Source: Centipeda artemidis DSM 19719 (lineage in GTDB: Bacteria > Bacillota > Negativicutes > Selenomonadales > Selenomonadaceae). From it: a DNA stretch of 64,000 nt. Under the pieces are notes generated by a model. It saw only the letters and a list, made by a program, of their open reading frames with translations. It ran no database searches and was not told where the DNA came from. Below are positions 27,557 through 35,352 of this stretch, one piece after another. The translations under genes were made by a program, and so were the position numbers. Positions within the stretch are counted from its first letter, which is position 1, and the number at the start of each line of letters is the position of its first letter. The stretch lies in contig NZ_AUFU01000009.1 of the NCBI RefSeq assembly GCF_000426665.1, positions 41,727 to 105,726 on the forward strand, in the 5' to 3' direction.

Positions 27557-28343
27557 TCCCCGTATAGCGGAAAATCTCATTGGCAATCTCTTTCGCCGCG
27601 CCATATTCGAAGGTTTCTTCCAGTTTCTGCGCCATGCTGGAAAGGCAGTCGGCCGCATGGCCCCCGGTTGATCGCTGTATCGCAAGCGCCGTTTGTACGG
27701 AAAGATCCCTGCGCGCAGTGTCAGTGAGCTGCAGATGCCGCACGCTCGCCGTCTGCGTGAGAATCTGCTCCATCGCCTCGTTGCCGATACGGTCAAAGAG
27801 CAGACTGCACAATTTCTCATCGGTCACTTCATGCAGATAATTGACAATAAAGGCACGCAGATCCCCCTCCGCACCTTCAAGACGCAGCCCTTCCGCCTTA
27901 TACTGAACGATTTTGAGATCGTATGCAGCAAATCGCTCGCGCACCACGGTCAGGTAATTCTTGACGGTAGACAGTCCAATGTACATCTCATTGGCGAGGC
28001 TCATCTGTGTGATCGAGGTGTTTGTTAGACAGCATTCCAAGAACCGGCTGACAATATAGTTCTGCCGCTCTTTCGGATGTAAAACGCCGACGGCAGCATT
28101 ATTACCGTCTATGAGCCGCAGGAGATCTTCCCCGTACTCCGCGCCTTGCAGCTTATAGCCGCGGTTGGGTATTGCAAGAAGTGTACAGCAGCTCTTTGCA
28201 AGACATTCCTGCAAATATTTGATATCGGCACGGACGGTACGGGAAGAGACGTCCAGCCTGTGCGCAAGATCTGCTCCTGTCATCCCATCCCGATGATGTA
28301 AGAGTATTTCTAAAATCTTCGTGCATCGCTCCTGCTTCCGCAT
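27557..28343 (-). pseudogene. N-terminal remnant of a BglG/PRD-family sugar-operon activator
   Basis: About 260 codons: an HTH_11 domain (GMTGADLAHRLDVSSRTVRAD), a second Mga-type helix-turn-helix (NTSITQMSLANEMYIGLSTV) and the first PRD (FEYGAAKEIANEIFRYTG). It breaks off at about 27557 before PRD2 and the EIIB/EIIA-like tail that such activators carry. The fused frame continues 50 codons into the dehydrogenase DNA out of frame. An intact version would have controlled a PTS sugar operon; the missing middle presumably held the PTS and catabolic genes. Confidence 0.85.
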
Positions 28344-28394
28344 CTCATTTCACCCCTAATTTATTCAGTCAGCGGGATATTTTCATGTTTTTGC

Positions 28395-28436
28395 AAAAAA
28401 GCTGAGAACGCTCTCAAATGCTCGTTCTCAGCTTTT
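28395..28436 (-). terminator. Terminator after ftsZ
   Basis: 14-bp stem AAAAGCTGAGAACG/CGTTCTCAGCTTTT with a T-run on the leftward strand, 55 bases past the ftsZ stop. Confidence 0.85.
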
Positions 28437-28490
28437 CTAAATCTATATCTTTTCTCTAAGACGCGGTACTTTATCGTTATCGAAGGGATA

Positions 28491-29723
28491 TCAGCGCTGA
28501 CGCATCCACGCCGGAATATCAATGATATCGGTTCCGGCAGATCCCGTATTCGGCTCGACAACATTCATGCGTCCGCTGCCGCGGTTCGTATTCGGATGCG
28601 GCGGGACAACGGCGGATGCAGGGCGCGCTTGCGCCTGCGGCTGTGGTGCAGCAGGTGTCGATGCGGGAGCAGCCTGCTTCGCGGTATTTGCTCCCGGCAG
28701 GGGAATCGCCCAATCGTCGGTAAAGCCCGTTCCGGTGTCTGAAAGTCCCTGTTCAGTCATGCCGAAGCCCGTGGCAACGACGGTGACGCGCACGGTATCC
28801 TCAAGTGCATCATCCACACCAATACCCCAGATGATATTCGCACGACGCCCGTTCGCAGAGTTGACAATCATGCTGTTGAGCCACTCGGATGCCTCGTTGA
28901 CTTCAAACATGCTGAGGTTGCGCGATCCGGTGAAGTTCAGAATGACGGAGGTTGCACCCTCGATACTCGTTTCGAGCAGCGGGGACTCGATCGCGGCCTT
29001 TGCCGCCGCAACGGACGCTCCCTCACCGCGCGCCTCACCGATGCCCATGATGGCGCTGCCGCCGTTTGCCATGGTCGTATTGACGTCGGCAAAGTCGAGG
29101 TTCACGATGCCCTGATTTGTGATAAGATCGGTAATGCCCTTGACGCCCTGCCAAAGGACATTGTCAACCTTGCTGAATGCCTCGGTGACGGGCGTGTTCT
29201 TGTCGATGATCTTCATGAGCCGATCATTCGGAATCGTGATGATGGTATCGACGTGAGCCTGCAAATTCTCAATGCCGGAATCCGCATTGCGTGCGCGCGT
29301 CATTCCCTCGTAAGAGAAGGGGCGCGTGACAACGGCAACCGTGAGCGCGCCAAGTTCACGCGCGCACTCCGCCACGACAGGCGCGGCGCCCGTTCCCGTA
29401 CCGCCGCCCATACCTGCCGTGATAAATACCATATCCGCACCGCGCAGCGACTCGATGATCGCCTCGCGGCTCTCCGTTGCAGCTGCCTCTCCGATCTCGG
29501 GACGTGCACCTGCGCCGAGTCCGCGCGTGCGCTTTTCCCCGATCTGAATACGCGTCGACGCCTTGGACTGGAGCAGTGCCTGTGCGTCCGTATTGATCGC
29601 GACAAACTCCACGCCCTGCAGCCCGGAGTCGATCATGTTATTGACGGCATTGCCGCCGCCGCCGCCGACACCGACAACGATGATCTTTGCGAGTTCCTCA
29701 AAGTTATCGTCCATTTCGAACAC
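28491..29723 (-). CDS. ftsZ: Cell division GTPase FtsZ
   Basis: Tubulin-like GTPase forming the division ring, 410 residues. GTP loop signature [15 protein letters not shown], early [15 protein letters not shown], synergy loop [11 protein letters not shown], then a Pro/Ala/Gln-rich linker of about 60 residues and the conserved C-terminal tail DIPAWMRQR that binds FtsA/ZipA-type anchors. The frame extends to ATG 29738, but GTG 29723 has GGAGG exactly 8 bases upstream and gives the normal N terminus, so it is preferred. It stands alone, about 3.9 kb from the rest of the dcw genes, with no ftsA beside it. Confidence 0.97.
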   Translation of the reverse strand: MFEMDDNFEELAKIIVVGVGGGGGNAVNNMIDSGLQGVEFVAINTDAQALLQSKASTRIQIGEKRTRGLGAGARPEIGEAAATESREAIIESLRGADMVFITAGMGGGTGTGAAPVVAECARELGALTVAVVTRPFSYEGMTRARNADSGIENLQAHVDTIITIPNDRLMKIIDKNTPVTEAFSKVDNVLWQGVKGITDLITNQGIVNLDFADVNTTMANGGSAIMGIGEARGEGASVAAAKAAIESPLLETSIEGATSVILNFTGSRNLSMFEVNEASEWLNSMIVNSANGRRANIIWGIGVDDALEDTVRVTVVATGFGMTEQGLSDTGTGFTDDWAIPLPGANTAKQAAPASTPAAPQPQAQARPASAVVPPHPNTNRGSGRMNVVEPNTGSAGTDIIDIPAWMRQR

Positions 29724-30100
29724 AGCTTCAGCCTCCATATCGTAGTCATATCGTTTTCGTCTATCAATAAGTAATGATTTTCCTTGCCTATTTTACCATG
29801 AATCAAGTCATATTTCCATAGGACAGAAAAATTTTTACGGTATATATCCATACCATCATAGTTTTTCAAATGCGCTGTGTCTCGTACACTGCTATTCCAA
29901 TCTATGCTTACTGCGCCACCAGTATGATCCACTTCCGTGCCCTCGTTTTTATCAGTGTAAAAACTTCTATAGTTAATGATTATTTTATTCTGCTGGACAT
30001 TCATGCTATAATACAAAAAGGAGAGGAAAATGTCGGTTTTCCTCTCCTAAGAGCTTATTTTTGTATGTTCGCTGCCAGCGGCTTCAATGTAAGCTCTTTT
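29724..30100 (-). other. Intergenic, probable ftsZ promoter region
   Basis: AT-rich gap without a convincing gene. A leftward extended -10 (TGGTAAAAT, 29790-29798) lies about 65 bases before the ftsZ start. A leftward 127-codon frame from 30016 overlaps the ftsZ start and has no recognisable domain, so it is treated as chance. The terminator of the upstream PTS-like block sits at 30012-30048. Confidence 0.5.
30012..30048 (-). terminator. Terminator of the DeoR/PTS-like operon
   Basis: Perfect 12-bp stem AGGAGAGGAAAA/TTTTCCTCTCCT followed leftward by TTTTTGTATT, 53 bases past the aldolase-like gene. Confidence 0.9.
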
Positions 30101-30970
30101 TTATACTTCAGCAAAATGTTCTCCTTTACTTTCCTTCGGGAGGAAGCACTGGACGCTGCTGTGAATTGCCTGTGCAGCACAGTCATCAAACGCAGTACCG
30201 ACCACGATGATGTTGATTCCTGTATTGCGAAACGCCTTCTGATTGACACTGTTGATCCCGCCCTCAGCCAATGTGGGGACTTTCACAGATTCAACGAGCG
30301 CCTGGATGCGTTCCTTCATAACAGATGGAATCTCTCCTGCTTTCGTGCCTTCATAGCTCATGCCTGTCATTAAACCGATCATGTCGGCACCTGCTGATTC
30401 CATCTCTTTTGCGGTTCTGGCGACATCTTCCGGCGTATCGGCAGGCAGACCAAAGGGGTGCAGATCCGATGAACGTCCAATATATGCATCAACGAGCAGG
30501 CCGTAACGATGTGCGCGTTCAACCACCTCGGACAGATCTTCCAAAGAGGTTTTATGTATATGCAAGCCATCTGTTCCTGCTAAAGAAAGCATTTGGAAGT
30601 CTGCATCGCAAAGGATGACTGGCTTCACCTCAGTAAATCCACCGGGTACGCCGACCGTAATGTAAATATCTTCTCCCACAACTGCACGGACGCCGGAAAC
30701 CACCGCAGCCATCTCTGCCAGAGGAACCTCATGCCGAATCGCTTCCGCCGCATGCATATTATTTACCCCACGAAGTCCACGGGCAAGCGCCACCGCCGGA
30801 TGATTCGGTTCTAAAAGTCTAGCGCCTGCATCTACCGCAGCCTTCGCCATGCGTGCGTCATCACCGGTAATTCCCGTAGACAGCAGCGTCGTGCCGCCAT
30901 GCTGCTCAATCGCATCCCAAACTTTCCTGCGTGCGATTTTCATTTTTCTTTGCATATCCGCTATTATCAT
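30101..30970 (-). CDS. TIM-barrel phospho-sugar enzyme, PEP-mutase/DUF7916-like
   Basis: 289 residues, an alpha/beta barrel. Landmarks: STGITGDDARMAKAAVDAG, VPGGFTEVKPVILCDADFQM, DGLHIHKTSLEDL, VDAYIGRSSDLHPFGLP and a phosphate-binding end LAEGGINSVNQ followed by IIVVGTAF. Similar proteins are annotated as PEP phosphonomutase-like next to PTS genes; I cannot name the reaction. Start ATG 30970 has GGAGGAA 7-8 bases upstream; the frame reaches 31027 inside the previous gene. Third gene of a DeoR-EIIC-enzyme operon, so it probably processes the imported phosphorylated compound. Confidence 0.65.
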   Translation of the reverse strand: MIIADMQRKMKIARRKVWDAIEQHGGTTLLSTGITGDDARMAKAAVDAGARLLEPNHPAVALARGLRGVNNMHAAEAIRHEVPLAEMAAVVSGVRAVVGEDIYITVGVPGGFTEVKPVILCDADFQMLSLAGTDGLHIHKTSLEDLSEVVERAHRYGLLVDAYIGRSSDLHPFGLPADTPEDVARTAKEMESAGADMIGLMTGMSYEGTKAGEIPSVMKERIQALVESVKVPTLAEGGINSVNQKAFRNTGINIIVVGTAFDDCAAQAIHSSVQCFLPKESKGEHFAEV

Positions 30971-30992
30971 CACTATGTTCCTCCATATAAAA

Positions 30993-32564
30993 TCACTGTT
31001 CAGACATACGATTTCTGGAACGTGCAATTTTATTCGCCAAAATCGTGAATAAAAACGCGCTGAACATCGAAACCGCCATGCTGATCAAAAACCCGAGCCA
31101 ATCCGAGGAAAGCGTCGGCGCAACGATGCTCGGCACATATGCTGTCCCACGAACGTTGAAAAAACCGACAAAAAGCCCGCCGATGCAAGCTGATGCGAAT
31201 GCTCCGCCCAAAACAATCTTACTGGAAAACATGAACGGATAGGCGGCTTCAACAAACGTTCCGAACACCATGTTGATAAAAAGCCCGGGTGCAGCCAATG
31301 TGCGGTCGTCCTTCACACGGGGATAGACCACATTTGCCAGCATGATGCCTGCTGACACCATCACCAGTCCCACCATATCGATCGCACCCAAAAAACTGTT
31401 TCCGGTCTTTTCCATCTCAAGCAAAATAATCGGCAAAATCGCTCCATGGTACATGCCGCCCATGATTGCCGGCCAAATGAGAAGCCCGGCAATACCGCCG
31501 CAAAGTACCGAATTGATCTCCAAAGCCGTATTGATCACATAGCGGACGGCATCCCCCAGCATAATCGCCAATGGACCAATAAAGAGATAGATCGCAAGCC
31601 CCGCCAGGAGCCCCGAAATTCCTCCGGACACAATATTGGCAGTTGTTGTAGGAAATCCCAGCTTCAGACATTTCATGAGCAGATACTGCACCAGGACGCC
31701 TGCCAAGATTCCTCCGATGATCCCGCCGATCAAGCCTCCTTTCACAGACAACACGCCCGTGATCACACCGGCAACGACAGCCACTTCTTCCAATCCTGAG
31801 ACCTGTTTTGCCGCAACGGCCGCAACAATAACAGGCAGCGCTTCAATCATAAGATTGAATACATCCTCAAAAGACTCCAGCCCGGGAATCTTACTCAGAA
31901 TCAAGGTAAGTGCCATGGCAATGAATCCCGGCAACGAGGCCATCAAAACGCCCCGCACGCTGATTCTCGACCAAACGCTCCCCTGTGAGGCTTCTGGTAA
32001 GGAGACCGAACCTCCGATCGCAGGCTGATATTTCAAGCCCCAATGTTTCGACAAAGCGAATACGTTGGCAATAGCACGCGTTCGGTTTGTCGTCCCTGTC
32101 GTCCCGGAAACAGCCACAACATTCAGCCCCATTGCCTGAGCTTTTGCCATCGATGTTCCGCCCGTGCCGGTCGCAGCTAGTTTCTTTGCAGCAGCAGCAT
32201 GCAGCGCCTGTCGGTTTGCCCCTTCGGGATCGGCGCTGACTAGGATCACCCCGTCAATGCCGTCGTTTTCGATGCACGCGGCGATTCTCTCATCCTCTTT
32301 TACCGCCTCCGCATTCACCTCTTCCAAGGTGCCGCTGAATACTTTTCCGGCACTTCCTCCATCCCATGTCCAAAGGCTGGCTTTTGTCGTAGGATGAACA
32401 TGATCCATGGATGCCTCGGCGGCAATAAACTGTATTGCGCTGACTGTCATATCCGCTTTTTGTATTTGTCGGATTAGCTCTCCCAGCAGCGCATTCGGAT
32501 CTTTGCCGCCCAGATTATACAAATTTCCGCCGCTGCTTCCCAGTATGACAACTTTCTTTTGCAT
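30993..32564 (-). CDS. PTS EIIC-like transporter with unusual N-terminal soluble domain
   Basis: 523 residues. Residues about 200-515 form a fructose/mannitol-type EIIC membrane domain with some ten segments, including a GGMYHGAILPIILLEME loop and FVEAAYPFMFSSK. Residues 1-185 are a separate alpha/beta domain (KKVVILGSSGGNLYNLGG, ILVSADPEGANRQ, GTGGTSMAKAQAMGLNVVAV, SGTTGTTNRTRA) that lacks the Cys phosphorylation loop expected of EIIB; its only candidate Cys is in AACIEND. How the substrate is phosphorylated, or whether it is, is unclear. AGGAGGG precedes ATG. No EIIA is encoded nearby. Confidence 0.7.
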   Translation of the reverse strand: MQKKVVILGSSGGNLYNLGGKDPNALLGELIRQIQKADMTVSAIQFIAAEASMDHVHPTTKASLWTWDGGSAGKVFSGTLEEVNAEAVKEDERIAACIENDGIDGVILVSADPEGANRQALHAAAAKKLAATGTGGTSMAKAQAMGLNVVAVSGTTGTTNRTRAIANVFALSKHWGLKYQPAIGGSVSLPEASQGSVWSRISVRGVLMASLPGFIAMALTLILSKIPGLESFEDVFNLMIEALPVIVAAVAAKQVSGLEEVAVVAGVITGVLSVKGGLIGGIIGGILAGVLVQYLLMKCLKLGFPTTTANIVSGGISGLLAGLAIYLFIGPLAIMLGDAVRYVINTALEINSVLCGGIAGLLIWPAIMGGMYHGAILPIILLEMEKTGNSFLGAIDMVGLVMVSAGIMLANVVYPRVKDDRTLAAPGLFINMVFGTFVEAAYPFMFSSKIVLGGAFASACIGGLFVGFFNVRGTAYVPSIVAPTLSSDWLGFLISMAVSMFSAFLFTILANKIARSRNRMSEQ

Positions 32565-32585
32565 TATGCACCCTCCTAAATAAAT

Positions 32586-33374
32586 TTATTTATGGGGCGA
32601 TTTTCTGAATGCATCTGCAATGATAACCTCCATCCCCCTTTCCTGCAATTTTTTCCGCATCGGAAAATTCGCTTCACCATCTGTAATCAGTGTGCAGACT
32701 GCAGGACAAGAGGCAACTTCGATAAACGACGTTTTGCCCATTTTACCGGAATCTGCCGCCAAAATTACTTTTTCCGACCGCTCAATAAACACTTTTTTCG
32801 TTTCGACTTCATCTATGTCAAAATCTGTAATGCTTCCATTCTGATCAATTCCCGCAGCCCCTAGAAAGAATTTATCAAAATGATATTGCCGAATGACACT
32901 TCTCGCAATAGGACCTCCTAGGCACAATTCCTTTTGTTTTAACAAACCTCCCACCAAATACACTTTTACATTTGTGTTATAGAATATTTTCGCTATCGGC
33001 AAACTCGACGTGAAAACCGTAATGTTTTCATGGGAACGCAAGGCTTTCGCAATTTCCATCGTCGTGCTGCCAATGTCCAATGCGACAATATCTCCTTTTT
33101 CTACGAGATTGGCAGCTGTTATGCCAATCATTCTTTTTTGCTGTAAATTTTCACATTCACGTTCATCTAGGGAGGGCTCATGTCCTAGTTTAGATTTTGC
33201 CAGCATCGCTCCGCCGCGAAACCGAACAATCAACCCCTCTTTCTGTAATTTTCCTAAATCACGGCGAATCGTAACAGAGGAAGCATTAAATTTTTCCTCT
33301 AACTCTTCATTCTTAACTATGCTTTTTTGATATAATATGTTCATTATAGCATCTATTCGTTCAATTTCGCTCAT
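32586..33374 (-). CDS. DeoR-family sugar-operon repressor
   Basis: 262 residues, standard length. N-terminal helix-turn-helix (NEELEEKFNASSVTIRRDLGKL, wing RFRGGAM) and a C-terminal DeoRC sugar-phosphate sensor domain (DIVALDIGSTTMEIAKAL, VYLVGGLLK, FDKFFLGAAGID, KVILAADSGKMG). First gene of a three-gene leftward operon with the EIIC-like protein and the TIM-barrel enzyme; the effector is presumably a phosphorylated intermediate of that pathway. GAGGTGA lies 7 bases before ATG. A palindrome at its promoter suggests autoregulation. Confidence 0.93.
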   Translation of the reverse strand: MSEIERIDAIMNILYQKSIVKNEELEEKFNASSVTIRRDLGKLQKEGLIVRFRGGAMLAKSKLGHEPSLDERECENLQQKRMIGITAANLVEKGDIVALDIGSTTMEIAKALRSHENITVFTSSLPIAKIFYNTNVKVYLVGGLLKQKELCLGGPIARSVIRQYHFDKFFLGAAGIDQNGSITDFDIDEVETKKVFIERSEKVILAADSGKMGKTSFIEVASCPAVCTLITDGEANFPMRKKLQERGMEVIIADAFRKSPHK

Positions 33375-33393
33375 TTTTGTTCACCTCAAAAAT

Positions 33394-33435
33394 ATTATAG
33401 CATACTAGTTAGAAAATGAATAGTGTATTTTCTAA
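33394..33435 (-). promoter_or_regulatory. Promoter and operator of the DeoR operon
   Basis: Leftward extended -10 TGCTATAAT (core 33394-33399). The perfect 9-bp inverted repeat TTAGAAAAT-N9-ATTTTCTAA at 33409-33435 covers the -35 area, a likely DeoR-protein operator. Confidence 0.65.
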
Positions 33436-33483
33436 AATTTTATCAAAATAATCCTTACATAAATTCTACGGCAAATTTGCATA

Positions 33484-33516
33484 TAAAAAGCCACCAGTCG
33501 TTCCATGACTGATGGC
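33484..33516 (-). terminator. Terminator of the dcw operon
   Basis: GCCACCAGTC/GACTGATGGC stem (one mismatch) followed leftward by TTTTTATATG, 60 bases after the sbp stop. Confidence 0.85.
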
Positions 33517-33575
33517 ATGAAATACATATTCCCTTCTGTGATACAAGAATTTTTGAGGATATGTCTAGGAATGTG

Positions 33576-33926
33576 TTACTTTGCGCCGTCCCGATAGTCC
33601 CTGAGCAGGTAGCGGCGGATGACCGCAAGGTTTTTGAAAATACGAAAACCAAACGCGAGCAGAGCAACGTAATAGAGATCGATGCCGAGACGGTCGCCGA
33701 TGAAGACAAGCGCCGCGGCGAGCAGTGTGTTGGAGAAAAAGCCCGTGACGAAGACGTGCTTGTCGAACCGTTCCGAGATCGCCGAACGCAGTCCGCCGAA
33801 CGCGGCGTCGAGCGCGGCGACAAGCGCGACGGAGAACAGCTTTGTATAGGCGAGCGGAATCACAATGGGGCTCATATAGCCGATGAAGAGCCCGATGAGG
33901 ACGCTGACCAAAACGATGTAGATCAT
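33576..33926 (-). CDS. sbp: Small basic protein (DUF1290)
   Basis: 116 residues with three membrane helices and a basic C terminus (FRIFKNLAVIRRYLLRDYR). The family sits in dcw clusters of Firmicutes beside DUF881 and divIB genes and localises to the division site; the precise role is not settled. Start ATG 33926 with CGGAGGA 6 bases upstream; the open frame extends to 33977 inside the DUF881 gene. Last gene of the dcw operon. Confidence 0.88.
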   Translation of the reverse strand: MIYIVLVSVLIGLFIGYMSPIVIPLAYTKLFSVALVAALDAAFGGLRSAISERFDKHVFVTGFFSNTLLAAALVFIGDRLGIDLYYVALLAFGFRIFKNLAVIRRYLLRDYRDGAK

Positions 33927-33927
33927 T

Positions 33928-34623
33928 TTATTCCTCCGTCCTCTCTTCTGTCTCATGTGCATAGGTCTGATGAACACTCCCGCGATAGGGAGGAATGTAA
34001 ACGTCGTCGCTCACCGTGATGTCGAGCTGAATCCCCCACACACTAAGGGTCTCGACGACGCCGCCGCGCATCTTGAGCGAGTTCTCGAGGGATTTCTTGT
34101 CCCCGATGGCACGGATCTCAAAGGGTGCGGAAGAGCGCACGTTATTGACCGAGAGCGTCGGTCCCGCACACCGGATCTCCGACGTGCCGACGAGCCGCTG
34201 CCCGTTGACGGAGATTGCCTCCGCCCCCGCCGCGCGCAGCTCGTTGATGACGCGCAGGAGATCGTCATCGTGAATGATGTAGAGGTTCGGATTCTCGCCG
34301 GACTTCACCTTCTTCGTGCTGTCGTCCATGCGCACGATAACGCCCTCCCCCGTGAGCGGGAGGAGCGCGGCACGGTAGCGCAGCATCTCCTGATCCACGC
34401 TGCTCTGCGCATCGGCGACTGCCGTCTGTACCTTGCGCAGCTCCTCTCCGAGCTCGTCGCGCTCGTGCTCCGTCTGGAGCAGGCGGTCGGAAAGCTCCTC
34501 AATACGCTGCTGAGAGATACTCCCCTTCGTATCCTGTACCGTGCGGAACTGCACGGCAATCATAAATCCGATCAATACGCAGACGAGTGCAATCATCCAC
34601 CCGCCTTGCCGGAATTGTTTCAT
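33928..34623 (-). CDS. DUF881 division-associated membrane protein
   Basis: 231 residues: one N-terminal membrane helix (GWMIALVCVLIGFMIAVQF), a coiled coil at about 35-85 and a DUF881 domain with GEGVIVRMDDS, IIHDDDLLRVINELRAAGAEAISVNGQRL and the Asp/Gly-rich pattern of the family. Acts at the cytoplasmic membrane in cell division, details unknown. Ends with an acidic tail (HETEERTEE). Starts one base after the ftsQ stop and is immediately followed by sbp. Confidence 0.9.
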   Translation of the reverse strand: MKQFRQGGWMIALVCVLIGFMIAVQFRTVQDTKGSISQQRIEELSDRLLQTEHERDELGEELRKVQTAVADAQSSVDQEMLRYRAALLPLTGEGVIVRMDDSTKKVKSGENPNLYIIHDDDLLRVINELRAAGAEAISVNGQRLVGTSEIRCAGPTLSVNNVRSSAPFEIRAIGDKKSLENSLKMRGGVVETLSVWGIQLDITVSDDVYIPPYRGSVHQTYAHETEERTEE

Positions 34624-35352
34624 TTATTTCCCCTCTGTGGTCTTGTCCGCAAGTTTGATGGACGGCGCGTCATAGCTGAAATCGACATACTCGATCGTAT
34701 GGCGCGTCGTCTTTTGATCCTGTAAAAAATCCTGGGTGAGCCCTGCTTTATCCCCTATTCCATCAAGCCGTCCGAGCCGGATCGGCAGCGCGCTCTTCGT
34801 ATACGCGACGACGGCGTCCGGCACAGTGATATTGACCTCGGAGATCTGCCCCACCTCCGTCGGCGCAATCTTACCGAGGAACCCAAGCACCTGCGCTACC
34901 TGCGCATCGGTATTGTCGTCCCCGATAAAGAGATCGCGCAGCTTGATGCCCGTGATAATGGGGATATCCGCCCCCTTGAGTGTCCGGTAGCTCGCGATGA
35001 CTTTTCCCTGCCGATCAAAATCGAGATATCCATAGTCGCACGCGACGGTCGCCACGGGTACCCGCTCCACGATGTCCATCTCGATCTTGTTCGGGAGCTG
35101 CCGCCGCACCACCGCCGACTCGATGCGCAGATCGTGCAGGAGGTTGATCGTGATGGCGTCCGTTTTCAACTCGAAAAGGCGCTGACCATACTGTATGCGA
35201 GCAATCCGGCAGAGCTCTTGCTCATCGAGGTTGACGTTTCCATGCACGACGAGCTGCCGGAACGTAAAGAGCGGCGAATAGATGAGCGCCGCGAGAATCC
35301 CCCCGATAGCAAGGAGATAGAGCGCCGCCCTGATGATACGGCGTGACTTCAT
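34624..35352 (-). CDS. ftsQ: Cell division protein FtsQ/DivIB
   Basis: 242 residues. Short cytoplasmic N terminus, one membrane helix (AALYLLAIGGILAALIYSPL), a POTRA domain (FTFRQLVVHGNVNLDEQEL to NKIEMDIVERVPVA) and a beta domain (YGYLDFDRQGKVI). FtsQ/DivIB bridges the divisome and binds FtsL. Overlaps the murC-ddl stop by ATGA and is directly followed by the DUF881 gene, so translation is coupled. Confidence 0.93.
   Translation of the reverse strand: MKSRRIIRAALYLLAIGGILAALIYSPLFTFRQLVVHGNVNLDEQELCRIARIQYGQRLFELKTDAITINLLHDLRIESAVVRRQLPNKIEMDIVERVPVATVACDYGYLDFDRQGKVIASYRTLKGADIPIITGIKLRDLFIGDDNTDAQVAQVLGFLGKIAPTEVGQISEVNITVPDAVVAYTKSALPIRLGRLDGIGDKAGLTQDFLQDQKTTRHTIEYVDFSYDAPSIKLADKTTEGK

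Noticed and set aside
29633..30016. Leftward 127-codon frame upstream of and overlapping ftsZ
   Set aside because: No ribosome site or known motif; its second half is the ftsZ start in another frame.
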